The position numbers and the translations under genes are program-made. Shown here in pieces: positions 45,761 through 54,068 of a stretch of DNA of 64,000 bases. The stretch is taken from assembly GCF_000688255.1 (NCBI RefSeq), contig NZ_JHYS01000001.1:124001-188000 (forward strand), read 5' to 3'. A model generated the notes under the pieces. That model did no database searches. It worked only from the letters and a program-made list of their open reading frames with translations, and was not told the DNA's origin. How positions within the stretch are numbered: position 1 is the first letter of the stretch; the number at the start of each line of letters is the position of its first letter. The stretch is from Simplicispira psychrophila DSM 11588 (GTDB lineage: Bacteria; Pseudomonadota; Gammaproteobacteria; Burkholderiales; Burkholderiaceae_C).

Positions 45761-46629
45761 GCAGCACCGCCGTCTCTACCGATTTATATTGCGTCATGGG
45801 CCACCCGGTCGAGCACAGCCGCTCGCCGTGGATCCACGCGCGTTTTGCCGAACTCACCGGCCAAGTGCTGACCTACGAGCGCCGCTTGGTGCCGCTGGAC
45901 GGCTTCGCCCAGGCCCTGAGCGAGTTTGCCGCTGCCGGCGGACGCGGCTGCAACATCACCGTGCCGTTCAAGCTGGCAGCAGCGCAGCGGGCCAGCCAGC
46001 GCAGCCAACGCGTACAACTGGCTGGCGCCGCCAACACCCTGAGCTTTGTAGGCGGCGCCATCGTTGCCGATAACACCGACGGTCTAGGCCTGGTGGCCGA
46101 CATCAGCCGCAATGCCGGCGTCGAGTTGGCAGGACGCGACGTGCTGTTGATCGGTGCGGGCGGCGCCGCCGCTGGCGCCCTCGGCCCGCTGCTGGCTACC
46201 GGCCCGCGCCGCATCGTCGTCGCCAACCGCACACTGACCCGGGCGCAAGGGCTAGTGCAGGCGCACAGCGCCATTGCCGCACTACAAAAAACAGAGCTGC
46301 TAGCGCTTACCCCACAAGCGCTGGAGGCCGATTTGACTCAAAACGGCAGCTTCGACATCGTCATCAACGCCAGCGCCAGCAGCCTGGCCGGCGATGCCGT
46401 ACCGGTACCGGCCAGCGTGCTGCGCACCGGCAGCCTGGCCTACGACATGATGTACGGCCCAGCGGCGCAAGGCTTTCTGAATTGGGCGACGGCCCACGGC
46501 GCACAGCCACGCGACGGCCTGGGCATGTTGGTCGAGCAAGCGGCCGAAGCCTTTGCCCTGTGGCGCGGCGTGCGTCCGCCTAGTGCCTCGGTTCTGGCCG
46601 AGCTGCGGGCGCTGATGACCGCCGCATGA
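45757..46629 (+). CDS. aroE: Shikimate dehydrogenase
   Basis: NADPH-dependent enzyme of the shikimate pathway. In 290 residues I see VMGHPVEHSRSPWIHARF, the substrate motif GCNITVPFK, NTDGLGL, the dinucleotide motif LIGAGGAAAGA and ANRTLTRAQG. The segment between NRT and DIVINA is about ten residues longer than in E. coli AroE and coincides with the dispersed repeat (46294-46340), translated as TELLALTPQALEADL. The frame is intact. Coupled by four-base overlaps to tonB and mtgA. Confidence 0.96.
   Translation: MSSTAVSTDLYCVMGHPVEHSRSPWIHARFAELTGQVLTYERRLVPLDGFAQALSEFAAAGGRGCNITVPFKLAAAQRASQRSQRVQLAGAANTLSFVGGAIVADNTDGLGLVADISRNAGVELAGRDVLLIGAGGAAAGALGPLLATGPRRIVVANRTLTRAQGLVQAHSAIAALQKTELLALTPQALEADLTQNGSFDIVINASASSLAGDAVPVPASVLRTGSLAYDMMYGPAAQGFLNWATAHGAQPRDGLGMLVEQAAEAFALWRGVRPPSASVLAELRALMTAA
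46294..46340 (+). repeat. Dispersed palindromic repeat inside aroE
   Basis: Near-consensus: GAGCTGCTAGCGCTTACCCC, CAAGCGCTGGAGGCC, GATTTGACTC, preceded by ACTACAAAAAACA. The palindrome AGCGCTT/AAGCGCT is preserved. Confidence 0.85.
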
Positions 46630-47381
46630 AGGCCCTGCTGCGCTGGCTGGCCTTGGTGGTGCTGGCCCTGCTGGCGCTGCAACTGCTGTTTATCGGCCGC
46701 ATTGCCACCATGGCGGTGCTGGGGCCCGAATCCACCACCTTCCAGCGCTCCGAAGCCTGGGCACAAATCACCGGCCCGGGGCCGCTGCGCTGGCGCCAGC
46801 AGTGGGTGCCGTATGCGCAGATCTCCGACCACCTGAAACGCGCCGTCATTGCCTCGGAAGACGACAGCTTCACCCAACACGACGGCATCGACTGGAACGC
46901 CCTGGAAAAAGCCTGGGAGCGCAATGCCTTGGCCGAAGCCCAGGCGGCCAAGGCCCACGCGCGCGCCCAAGCCCGTTCACCCGACGCCGCCCCGATCCCT
47001 GCGCCCACCGCCAAAGTGCGCGGCGGCTCGACCATCACCCAGCAATTGGCCAAAAACCTGCTGCTGTCGAGCGAACGCACCCTGCTGCGCAAAGGCCAGG
47101 AATTCGTGCTGACGCTGCTGCTGGAGCAGTTGCTGAGCAAACAACGCATCCTGGAGATCTACCTGAACAACGTCGAATGGGGTGAAGGCGTCTTCGGCGC
47201 CGAAGCCGCCGCCCAGCACTACTTCAGCAAAAGCGCAGCACGTCTGAGCCCAACCGAAGCTGCCCGCCTGGCCGTCATGCTGCCCGCGCCCAAACGCTTT
47301 GAAAAAATGCCAGGCTCGGCCTATCTGGCCGGCAGAACGCGGGTGATTGCCGCACGGATGCGCAACGCCCAACTGCCGTAA
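46626..47381 (+). CDS. mtgA: Monofunctional peptidoglycan glycosyltransferase MtgA
   Basis: Inner-membrane GT51 glycosyltransferase polymerising lipid II. The 251 residues have an N-terminal membrane segment (about 7-28), the catalytic VIASEDDSFTQHDGIDW, RGGSTITQQLAKNLLLS and ILEIYLNNVEWGEGVFGAE. An Ala-rich insertion (about residues 100-125, AQAAKAHARAQARSPDA) lies between the first two motifs. Coupled to aroE by a four-base overlap, an arrangement common in Burkholderiales. Confidence 0.95.
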   Translation: MKALLRWLALVVLALLALQLLFIGRIATMAVLGPESTTFQRSEAWAQITGPGPLRWRQQWVPYAQISDHLKRAVIASEDDSFTQHDGIDWNALEKAWERNALAEAQAAKAHARAQARSPDAAPIPAPTAKVRGGSTITQQLAKNLLLSSERTLLRKGQEFVLTLLLEQLLSKQRILEIYLNNVEWGEGVFGAEAAAQHYFSKSAARLSPTEAARLAVMLPAPKRFEKMPGSAYLAGRTRVIAARMRNAQLP

Positions 47382-47470
47382 ACGCCAGCACGCGGGCCGT
47401 CAAAAGCCCTCAAACAGACGATGCCAAGGCAGCACGGGCGCCACCACAATCGCTGCAGGAGACACCTGCC

Positions 47471-48718
47471 ATGACCACCACCCTGCCTGCCACCCCCGCC
47501 TGCGATCCGTTCGCTCCCTTCCAACTCGGCCCCATCACGCTGCGCAACCGCTTCATCCGTGCTGGCGCCAATGAGGGCATGTGCGTCGATGGCGCGCCGT
47601 CCAAAGCGCTGGTGAAACACCACCGCGACCTGGCCGCTGGCGGCGTCGGGCTGACCACTGTGGCCTATGGCGCCGTGTCCAAAGTCGGGCGCACGCTGGA
47701 GAATCAGATCTGGCTGCGGCCCAGCATCCTGCCCGACCTGAAGGCGCTGGCCCAGGCGGTGCACGACGCGGGCGGACGCATCAGCTTTCAAATCACCCAC
47801 GGCGGCTCGTTTGTCACCTCGTGCAAAGTCCAAGGCGCCACCCTGAGCGCCTCGTCCGGACTGAACAAGGCTGGCCTGCTGCGCGGCAACTACTGGCACC
47901 GCGCCATGAACGAGAGCGACATGGAGCGCGTCGCCAGCGAATTTGTCACCGCCGCCCAGCTGTGCCGCGAGGCGGGCTTTGACGCGGTCGAAATCCACAT
48001 GGGCCACGGCTATTTGCTCAACCAGTTCATCTCGCCGCTGTCGAACAAACGCCAAGACGCTTGGGGTGGCAGCGCCGAGAACCGTGCCCGTTTTCCGGCT
48101 GAAGTGCTGCGCCGCGTGAAACAAGCCGTGGGCCACGACATGGCGGTACTGGCCAAAATCAACGTCGCCGATGGTGTGCCCGGCGGCGCCACGGTGCAAG
48201 ACGCCATCGTCACCGCACGGGCGCTGCAAGCGGCTGGGGCCGACATGCTGGTACTGTCGGGCGGACGCAATATCGAGTCGGGCTGGTTCATGTTTGGCAG
48301 CAACTTCAACATGGAAGAAATGGCCAAAGTGCTCAAAGGCAGCGGCTGGCTGACGCCGCTGATGCTGAAACTGTCGCAAATGGGCGCCCCCAAAGTGGCG
48401 TTCAAGGAGATGTATTTTCTCGAATACTCACGCCAAATCCGCGCCGCCGTAGAGGTGCCGCTGGGCTATTTAGGCGGCGTCAAATCAATGGACAACGTGC
48501 GCACCGCGCTGGCCGACGGCTTTGAGGCCGTGGTGCTGGCGCGCGCGCTGATCCATGAGCCGGCGCTGGTCCATCGCTTCCAAAGCGGCGAGCTGAGCCA
48601 ATCGGGCTGCAGCAACTGCAACGGCTGCGTACCCTACATCTACCACCCCGCCGGCACGTGGTGCATTGAACGTCCAGCCAACAGCCTGACGCTGAACCAA
48701 ACCCGAGCGGCGGGCTGA
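47471..48718 (+). CDS. NADH:flavin oxidoreductase (Old Yellow Enzyme family) with C-terminal cysteine cluster
   Basis: 415 residues. An FMN-binding TIM barrel starts with FQLGPITLRNRFIRAG, contains FQITHGGSFV, AVEIHMGHGYLLNQFISPLSNKR and GGVKSMDNVRTAL. The C-terminal GCSNCNGCVPYIY and a later Cys could bind an iron-sulfur cluster, as in dienoyl-CoA reductase-like members. The usual C-terminal NAD-binding domain of those long enzymes is missing. CAGGAGA lies eight bases before the ATG. Substrate unknown. Confidence 0.87.
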   Translation: MTTTLPATPACDPFAPFQLGPITLRNRFIRAGANEGMCVDGAPSKALVKHHRDLAAGGVGLTTVAYGAVSKVGRTLENQIWLRPSILPDLKALAQAVHDAGGRISFQITHGGSFVTSCKVQGATLSASSGLNKAGLLRGNYWHRAMNESDMERVASEFVTAAQLCREAGFDAVEIHMGHGYLLNQFISPLSNKRQDAWGGSAENRARFPAEVLRRVKQAVGHDMAVLAKINVADGVPGGATVQDAIVTARALQAAGADMLVLSGGRNIESGWFMFGSNFNMEEMAKVLKGSGWLTPLMLKLSQMGAPKVAFKEMYFLEYSRQIRAAVEVPLGYLGGVKSMDNVRTALADGFEAVVLARALIHEPALVHRFQSGELSQSGCSNCNGCVPYIYHPAGTWCIERPANSLTLNQTRAAG

Positions 48719-48758
48719 AGACAGGTGATAGGTGATAGGCGGGCAGATAGCTTTTTTA

Positions 48759-48803
48759 GGTAAAATACACCGCAAAAGCTTATCTGGTGTACGCTATTAG
48801 CTA
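48759..48803 (-). repeat. Probable diverged copy of the dispersed palindromic repeat before ruvC
   Basis: Minus-strand TAGCTAATAGCGTAC, CAGATAAGC and TGTATTTTACC keep the order of the family, but the centre is poorly matched. It lies in the 121-base gap between the flavin oxidoreductase gene and ruvC. No LexA box was recognised here. Confidence 0.45.
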
Positions 48804-48839
48804 CAAACAGCGTAGCAAAAATCCACATAAATACCCCCT

Positions 48840-49388
48840 ATGAGAATCCTTGGCATCGACCCCGGCCTGCAGACCACCGGCTTTGGCGTGATCGATGTGC
48901 AAGGGCATGCGCTCAGCTATGTGGCCAGCGGCACCATCCGCACTACCGCGCTGGCGCTGGGGGACTTGCCGGGGCGGCTCAAAATTCTGTTTGATGGCAT
49001 CACCGAGGTAGCGGCACGCTACCAGCCCGATGCGTCCACGGTCGAAATCGTCTTTGTCAACGTGAATCCGCAATCCACGTTGCTGCTGGGACAGGCACGC
49101 GGCGCGGCCATCACGGCGCTGGTGGCCAGCAACCTCCCGGTGGCCGAATACACCGCGCTGCAGATGAAGAAAGCCGTCGTCGGCCACGGCCGCGCCGCCA
49201 AGACGCAGGTCCAGGAGATGGTGCGCCGCCTGCTGCAACTGCCCGGCCTGCCCGGCAGCGACGCGGCTGACGCGCTCGGGATGGCGATCACGCACGCGCA
49301 TGCCGGCGCCGCCATGGCGCGGCTGGCCGAGGCCGGCACGCTGCAACGGCGCCAGCACGCGATGTACAAAGGCGGGCGCAGCTACTGA
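48840..49388 (+). CDS. ruvC: Holliday-junction resolvase RuvC
   Basis: Endonuclease that resolves recombination intermediates with RuvAB. The 182 residues carry the four acidic active-site residues: D7 in GIDPG, E69 in VEIVFVN, and D141 and D144 in [13 protein letters not shown]. Length is normal. ruvA and ruvB are not adjacent here. Confidence 0.96.
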   Translation: MRILGIDPGLQTTGFGVIDVQGHALSYVASGTIRTTALALGDLPGRLKILFDGITEVAARYQPDASTVEIVFVNVNPQSTLLLGQARGAAITALVASNLPVAEYTALQMKKAVVGHGRAAKTQVQEMVRRLLQLPGLPGSDAADALGMAITHAHAGAAMARLAEAGTLQRRQHAMYKGGRSY

Positions 49389-49449
49389 ACAGCCCCGACG
49401 GCCATCTGCCCATAGCACAAGAGCGGCGTTATTTCTAGAATGCAGTGCC

Positions 49450-49878
49450 ATGCTTCCTCCCTCTGACCCCCCATCGCCGGCTGCGCTGCACCACAGCGCC
49501 TTCTTCATTCCACCGCCACCCGACGTGCCGGCGCAGTTTGTCTATGTGCGCATTCCGCTACAGCCGCGCCAGCGCGTTGACCCGCTGCACCAGCGTGAAG
49601 ACGAGATCGACCAGGCCTTGCACGCACAAGGCATCGGCACCGTGCTGGGCTGGGGCGACTCACTGGGCGAGCGGCGCGCTGACGGCTCGCGGGTGGCGGC
49701 CTATCTCCGCATTGACATCAACGTCTCAGATCTGGCGGCAGCGCGCACCACGCTGCAACAGCTGCTACCGACGCTGGAGGCACCTGCCGGCACCGAAATC
49801 CACTACACCCTGCAGGGCGTGCGCCTGCAGGACAGGGCAACGGCCACAGGCTGGCTGCTGGAGCAGCCAGTGCCCTAG
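49450..49878 (+). CDS. Hypothetical 142-residue protein
   Basis: Soluble protein with a Pro-rich N-terminus (PPSDPPSPAA) followed by a compact alpha/beta region: FVYVRIPLQPRQRVDPL, GTVLGWGDSLGE, AAYLRIDINVSDLAAAR, EIHYTLQGVRLQD. The repeating strand pattern resembles a small ferredoxin-like fold. Start at the ATG 49450. A terminator follows 26 bases after the stop, serving the convergent gene. Function unknown. Confidence 0.7.
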   Translation: MLPPSDPPSPAALHHSAFFIPPPPDVPAQFVYVRIPLQPRQRVDPLHQREDEIDQALHAQGIGTVLGWGDSLGERRADGSRVAAYLRIDINVSDLAAARTTLQQLLPTLEAPAGTEIHYTLQGVRLQDRATATGWLLEQPVP

Positions 49879-49904
49879 CGCACTGCCGACGCCCCCTCCA
49901 GCCA

Positions 49905-49945
49905 AAAAGCAAGAACCCCGCGCTTTGCAGTGCGGGGGCTCCCAA
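49905..49945 (-). terminator. Rho-independent terminator between the 142-residue gene and the RcnB-like gene
   Basis: CCCCGC and GCGGGG stem around ACTGCAAA (minus strand), followed by TTCTTGCTTTTT. The plus-strand reading has an A-rich run before the stem and a weaker tail, so it mainly serves the minus-strand RcnB-like gene. Confidence 0.75.
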
Positions 49946-49954
49946 AAAGCCGGG

Positions 49955-50410
49955 TTACTGGCTCAGGATGATTTGTGCAATCACACCGGTGGCAATAGCG
50001 ATCAACAGGTAGTCAGCGCCGTTTTGCACCCAGTAGTAGCCGCGCGGCGGAGCGGTGAGGTGGTGCATACGCCAGTCGTTGACCACGTAATGCTGTGTGC
50101 GGTACGCCGGCGGCATCCGCGTCCCACGGTACCAATTGTGGTTAGGGCCTGCGCCACGCCGACTCTGAAAATTGGAGGAGGGGCCTCCAGGCCGAAAGCC
50201 AGGGCGATAGTCGGGACGGCCGTCATGGCGATAGTCGGGTCGGTTGTCGGGCCGATTGTCATGGCGATAGTCGGGTCGGTTGTCAGGCCGATGTGCCTGG
50301 GATCGAGGGTCGTCTCGATGGCGCTGATCGTAGGACTGTGCATTGGCCATGGAACTGCCCAGGGCGAGCACGGCCGTGGCAATCCAGAGGGTGCGGGTGA
50401 AATGAGGCAT
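49955..50410 (-). CDS. RcnB-like periplasmic protein with Arg-Pro-Asp repeats
   Basis: 151 residues with a signal peptide (TRTLWIATAVLALGSSMANA, cleavage after about residue 24). A low-complexity stretch repeats RPDNRPDYRHD-like units between residues 40 and 75. The C-terminal RcnB-type domain reads YRTQHYVVNDWRMHHL, then PPRGYYWVQNGADYLLIAI. RcnB proteins are linked to nickel/cobalt homeostasis, but many homologues are uncharacterised. The ATG at 50410 has AAGGAA seven bases upstream. Confidence 0.83.
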   Translation of the reverse strand: MPHFTRTLWIATAVLALGSSMANAQSYDQRHRDDPRSQAHRPDNRPDYRHDNRPDNRPDYRHDGRPDYRPGFRPGGPSSNFQSRRGAGPNHNWYRGTRMPPAYRTQHYVVNDWRMHHLTAPPRGYYWVQNGADYLLIAIATGVIAQIILSQ

Positions 50411-50570
50411 GTGAAATTCCTTTCCTCTTTGAAGCTGCTTGTCGTCGTTTGACGGTCTCCCAGCAGCGGATAAAACCATCTTGCACCCATTGCAGTGCGC
50501 TGCAGTGGGTCATCTGCCAGTTTTACAACAGCTTTGCCTGCCATACCGTAGGACTTTGCCGGAACTTAAT

Positions 50571-50586
50571 GGGGGTCAGAGTTACA
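50571..50586 (+). repeat. Single REP-like copy of the GGGGTCAGAG family
   Basis: GGGGGTCAGAGTTAC matches the ends of the RAYT-flanking sequences at 60401 and 61246 and the element at 51521-51620. It is adjacent to the pseudogene remnant. Confidence 0.6.
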
Positions 50587-50620
50587 GGGCACGACCGTCA
50601 GCGTCCTAAAAACCAGAAGA

Positions 50621-51377
50621 TCATCCCGGGGGACTGACTGCACAGCACAGCACTCCACTTGCTGCGCTGGGCCATGGTGGTGGCGGTGCAGTTGGTGGCC
50701 AAGCTACCCACCCCATTGATCCTGCCATCCGATCCCGACTATCGGCTTTGGCTTGCAACAAAGCCGCATCAGCCCGGTTCAAAGTTTCTGAAAAATGTTC
50801 GCCGAGGCGGTACAGGCTTAAGCCCAGGCTGGCAGAGATGCGGCTCTCCAGGAAAGCTAGCCGAATGGCTTTGATGTCCTGCGAGACCCGCTGCGCGATC
50901 TGGAGGGCGAAATCCATCGGGGAATGGGCCGGCAAGCCCAACATGCTGCAGGCCATTGCCTGCAAGCGAAGCGGATCAAGGTCCACCATCAATGAGGCGC
51001 GGGTGCTGGAGGCGCCCCGGCGTCCCATTCCGGGGAAAAACATCGCACTGTCGTCCGCCCGCCAGTGCATATTTTTTGCCCACACTGGAGAGATTTTGTC
51101 CGTAGAACGGAATCATCAAGGTGGTGTCGTGGGTGTCGTTCACCACCACATCAACATCGGTATTGACGCTGGCGACCAGTTTCATGCCGTTGATGCTCAG
51201 AATGCTGGATTTGTACTGAAAGTCGATGGCGTGGTGGCACGCTTCATAAGATTGGATCGACTTGATCACCGTCGCCATTCGGTCACGAAAGACGTCAATA
51301 TCCGATTCGATCGTCGCATCCGCCTCGCCAAACAGCAGCGGTGGCAAAAATAGGGGCTTGACGGGATGTTTCGACAT
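50621..51377 (-). pseudogene. Decayed AraC-type regulator fused by deletion to a GGDEF-domain remnant
   Basis: From 51377 leftward the frame MSKHPVKPLFLPPLLFGEA begins an AraC-binding-like N-terminal domain that runs to GKKYALAGGR near 51070. The similarity then continues in another frame (SAMFFPGMGRRGASSTRASL, LDPLRLQAMACSMLG), so a frameshift is present. After MDFALQ the sequence becomes the end of a GGDEF domain (SASLGLSLYRLGEHFSETLN, RADAALLQAKADSRDR). No AraC helix-turn-helix and no GGDEF signature remain. I read it as a deletion fusion of two regulators that later frameshifted. Confidence 0.7.
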
Positions 51378-51450
51378 CTGGGGCGTGGTGCGATGCCGTG
51401 GCTAACAAGCCTACGGCTTTGATCCAGTCGGTGCAATTGCTCTGTTATTT

Positions 51451-51499
51451 ATAGCTTCTAGTGCTTATGGAACAAGGGCTAGCGCCTATTTAGCCTCAA
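51451..51499 (+). repeat. Dispersed palindromic repeat, copy upstream of the pseudogene
   Basis: ATAGCTTCTAGTGCTTATGG, AAGGGCTAGCGCC, TATTTAGCCTCAA. It lies 20 bases before the REP-bounded element at 51521. Confidence 0.75.
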
Positions 51500-51520
51500 T
51501 ATCCATTCTGCCGAGGTGCA

Positions 51521-51620
51521 TGGGGTCAGATTCTAAGGATCGCCACACGCGCGCCGGTGTAGCCCGCTTGGGGAGGCGCCCGGTAGCAGCCGAGAATAAT
51601 TGGACTCTGACCCCAATTAA
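51521..51620. repeat. REPIN-like element with inverted GGGGTCAGA ends
   Basis: About 100 bases bounded by TGGGGTCAGATTC on the left and, inverted, TGGGGTCAGAGTCCAATTAT on the right. The GC-rich interior can fold and holds no gene. The right end supplies the TAA stop of the ABC ATP-binding gene. The ends match the sequences flanking the RAYT gene at 60401 and 61246. Confidence 0.75.
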
Positions 51621-52423
51621 AGCATGTGCTCCAGAAACGCCCGCGTACGTGCGTGCTGTGGGTGGGCAAAAAACTCGCGTGCGGGCTGGGCTTCGATCAA
51701 CTCACCCTGGTCCATGAACACCACCTTGCTGGCGACTTCGCGGGCAAAGCCCATTTCGTGCGTGACGACCAGCATCGTCATGCGCTCGTCGGCCAGCTGA
51801 CGCATGGTGCGCAGCACTTCGCCGGTCAGTTCCGGGTCGAGCGCTGAGGTCGGCTCGTCGAACAGCATGATGTCCGGCTCCATCGCCAGCGCGCGGGCAA
51901 TGGCGACGCGCTGCTTTTGTCCGCCGGACAGGCGCGCTGGGTAGCTGCCCGCCTTGTCGCTCAGGCCGACCTTGGCCAGCAGTGCTTCGGCCTTGGGCGT
52001 GATTTCGGCGGCCGTCAGGCCCTTGACCACCATCGGTGCCTCGATGATGTTTTGCAGCACGCTCAGGTGCGGGAACAGGTTGAAGTGCTGGAACACCATG
52101 CCCATCTTGCGGCAGATGCGGCGCGCTTCGCGCTCGGGGGCGTAGCTGCACTGGCCTTGGGCACTGGTGCTAGCCAAGGTTTCGCCCTCGATGGCGATGC
52201 GACCCTGGTCAATCGTTTCGAGGTAGTTCAGGCAGCGCAAAAAAGTACTTTTCCCCGAGCCGGAGGGGCCAATGATGGCCACCACTTCGCCTGGGTCCAA
52301 GCGCAGCGAGACGTTTTTCAGCACATGGAGACTGCCAAAGCGCTTATGGATGCCTTGGGCATCGATCATCGGTGCGCCATCAGTAACGGCCCCAGGGGAG
52401 CGATCAGGCGTCGTGGCGGGCAT
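51617..52423 (-). CDS. Polar amino-acid ABC transporter, ATP-binding protein (GlnQ/HisP type)
   Basis: 268 residues, cytoplasmic ATPase of a PAAT-family importer. Walker A GPSGSGKST, the Q-loop in GMVFQHFNLFPHL, signature LSGGQKQRVAIARAL, Walker B IMLFDEPTSALDPE and the switch His in VVTHEMGFA are all present. The first 18 residues before MIDAQGIHKRFG are unconserved, so translation may start at M19. The ATG at 52423 overlaps the permease gene by 20 bases. The stop codon lies in a REPIN-like element. Confidence 0.94.
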   Translation of the reverse strand: MPATTPDRSPGAVTDGAPMIDAQGIHKRFGSLHVLKNVSLRLDPGEVVAIIGPSGSGKSTFLRCLNYLETIDQGRIAIEGETLASTSAQGQCSYAPEREARRICRKMGMVFQHFNLFPHLSVLQNIIEAPMVVKGLTAAEITPKAEALLAKVGLSDKAGSYPARLSGGQKQRVAIARALAMEPDIMLFDEPTSALDPELTGEVLRTMRQLADERMTMLVVTHEMGFAREVASKVVFMDQGELIEAQPAREFFAHPQHARTRAFLEHML

Positions 52424-53057
52424 AGCGTTTCTCCAAAGTCTGGAAGCCCCAGGTCAGCACCAGGGTCATGGTCAGGTAAAAGGCGGCGGCGACGATGAAC
52501 GGCGTGGTGGTGAAGTCGCGCTGCACAATGCCGCGCGCGGCACGCAGCAAGTCGTTCAGCGCCAGCACGTAAATCAGCGAGGTGTCTTTGACCAGCGTGA
52601 TGGTCTCGTTGCTCATCGGCGGCAAAATGCGCCGCACCATTTGCGGCAGCACGATGCGGCGCATGGTCTGGCCGTAGCTCATGCCCAGCACGCGCGCAGC
52701 TTCGTACTGGCCTTTGTCAATCGACTGGATACCGGCGCGAAAAATCTCGGCAAAGTAGGCGGCGTAATTCAGCGCAAACGCCAGCACCGCCGCCGGAAAG
52801 TCCGGCAGGCGCACGCCAATCACCGGCACAAACGGCAGCGCAAAGTAGATGAACAGCATCTGCAACATCAGCGGCGTGCCGCGCATCAGCCAGATATAGC
52901 CGTTGACCAGCGCACTGAGTGCCGGCCAGCGCGACAGACGCGCCAGCGCCAGCACCAGGCCCAGCGGCACCGCCAGCGCCAGGACAATGAAAAAAAGCTT
53001 GAGCGTCACCGTGGCGCCTTGCCACAGCGGCGCCACCATTGAAAGCACGTAATCCAT
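52404..53057 (-). CDS. Polar amino-acid ABC transporter permease
   Basis: 217-residue inner-membrane permease with about five helices. The cytoplasmic EAA loop EAARVLGMSYGQTMRRIVLP contacts the ATPase, and IWLMRGTPLMLQMLFIYF is typical of the HisM/GlnP family. Only one permease gene is present, so the transporter is probably a homodimer in the membrane. A terminator lies between it and the binding-protein gene. Confidence 0.93.
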   Translation of the reverse strand: MDYVLSMVAPLWQGATVTLKLFFIVLALAVPLGLVLALARLSRWPALSALVNGYIWLMRGTPLMLQMLFIYFALPFVPVIGVRLPDFPAAVLAFALNYAAYFAEIFRAGIQSIDKGQYEAARVLGMSYGQTMRRIVLPQMVRRILPPMSNETITLVKDTSLIYVLALNDLLRAARGIVQRDFTTTPFIVAAAFYLTMTLVLTWGFQTLEKRYARHDA

Positions 53058-53091
53058 ACAAATTGCCTCAAAGCGCCAGCGGCGCTGGAAC

Positions 53092-53135
53092 GAAAAACAC
53101 CGGCAGGCCGCAGTGAAGCGGCTCAGCCGGTGTGC
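53092..53135 (-). terminator. Rho-independent hairpin between the binding-protein and permease genes
   Basis: ACACCGGC and GCCGGTGT stem, with an inner GCCGC/GCGGC stem, followed by TTTTTCG on the minus strand. A leaky terminator here would keep binding-protein mRNA more abundant than permease and ATPase mRNA. Confidence 0.8.
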
Positions 53136-53151
53136 TCATGCAGTGTGCAGA

Positions 53152-53946
53152 TTACTTGATGATGTCCTTGCCAAACCATTGGGTGGCAATCACTGCAGCC
53201 GCACCGTCGGCCTTCATGTCGGCCAGCGCCTTGTTCAGACGGGTATGCAGTTCGGTATCGTCCTTGCGCACACCGACACCGTATTCTTCAGTGCCAAAGT
53301 TTTCGTCCAGGATGGCGTAGTCGGCTGGCTTTTTGGCGACGTAATAGCGGCCCACTACCTCATCGACCACCACGGCATCCAGGCGGCCGGTGGACAAATC
53401 CATCAACGCGGTGACGTTGTCGCCAAAGGTCTTGAGTTCCTTGAACGAAGCGAACACTGCCTCGTCCTTCTTGACGGCATCGACGGCGCTGCTGCCGTCT
53501 TGCGCACCGACCACCTTGCCCGCCAGGTCGGCCTTGGTCTTGACGGAAGAGTTGGCTGCGACCACAACGATCTGGTGGTTTTCCATGTAGGGCGCGGTGA
53601 AGTCGATGTTCTTCTTGCGCTCTTCGGTGATGGTCAGGCCATTCCAGAGGGCATCCACACGCTTGCCGGCCAGCTCGGCTTCTTTGGCGCTCCAGTCAAT
53701 CGGCTTGAATTCGACCTCGACGCCCATGCGCTTGGCAGCTTCACGCGCCATGTCGATGTCAAAGCCGACCAGTTCATTCTTCTCGTTACGGAAACCCATG
53801 GGCGGAAAATTGTCGTCCAGACCGACCACGATCTTGGTGAGGGCGGCGGGCGCCGGCGCAGCGGCAGGCGTGGCAGGTTCCTGCTTGCCGCACCCGGCCA
53901 ACAGGGCGCCTACGGACAACAACAGAACGGCAGTGAATTTTTTCAT
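53152..53946 (-). CDS. Polar amino-acid ABC transporter substrate-binding lipoprotein
   Basis: 264 residues. A lipoprotein signal ends at LLAGC (C19). An Ala/Pro linker is followed by a type II periplasmic binding fold: IVVGLDDNFPPMGFRN, LVGFDIDMAREAAKRMG and DALWNGLTITEERKK. Substrate is a polar amino acid by family, not determined further. It is the first gene of the binding protein, permease, ATPase unit. Confidence 0.94.
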   Translation of the reverse strand: MKKFTAVLLLSVGALLAGCGKQEPATPAAAPAPAALTKIVVGLDDNFPPMGFRNEKNELVGFDIDMAREAAKRMGVEVEFKPIDWSAKEAELAGKRVDALWNGLTITEERKKNIDFTAPYMENHQIVVVAANSSVKTKADLAGKVVGAQDGSSAVDAVKKDEAVFASFKELKTFGDNVTALMDLSTGRLDAVVVDEVVGRYYVAKKPADYAILDENFGTEEYGVGVRKDDTELHTRLNKALADMKADGAAAVIATQWFGKDIIK

Positions 53947-53966
53947 GGTGTGTGGAATTTCGGGGC

Positions 53967-54014
53967 TAAAAAAGACACGCGTGGCCTGCCTGCATCAGGC
54001 AGGCTGCCACGCGC
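53967..54014 (-). terminator. Rho-independent terminator after gltD
   Basis: A long stem (GCGTGGCAGCCTGCCTG paired with CAGGCAGGCCACGC, minus strand) with a short ATG loop is followed by TGTCTTTTTTAG. It separates gltD from the ABC transporter genes. Confidence 0.85.
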
Positions 54015-54068
54015 CATGGATTTATGGAAGCCGGTATTGTCCCCGAATCGGCATGCGCCGCTGCAGTA

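Noticed and set aside
50170-50310. Repeated DNA in the RcnB-like gene as a possible CRISPR or regulatory repeat
   Set aside because: The units are in frame and encode a repeated peptide inside a protein with signal peptide and RcnB-type domain.
50480-51620. Genomic island or prophage
   Set aside because: The area has a pseudogene and REP elements, but no integrase, phage gene or attachment-site pair.
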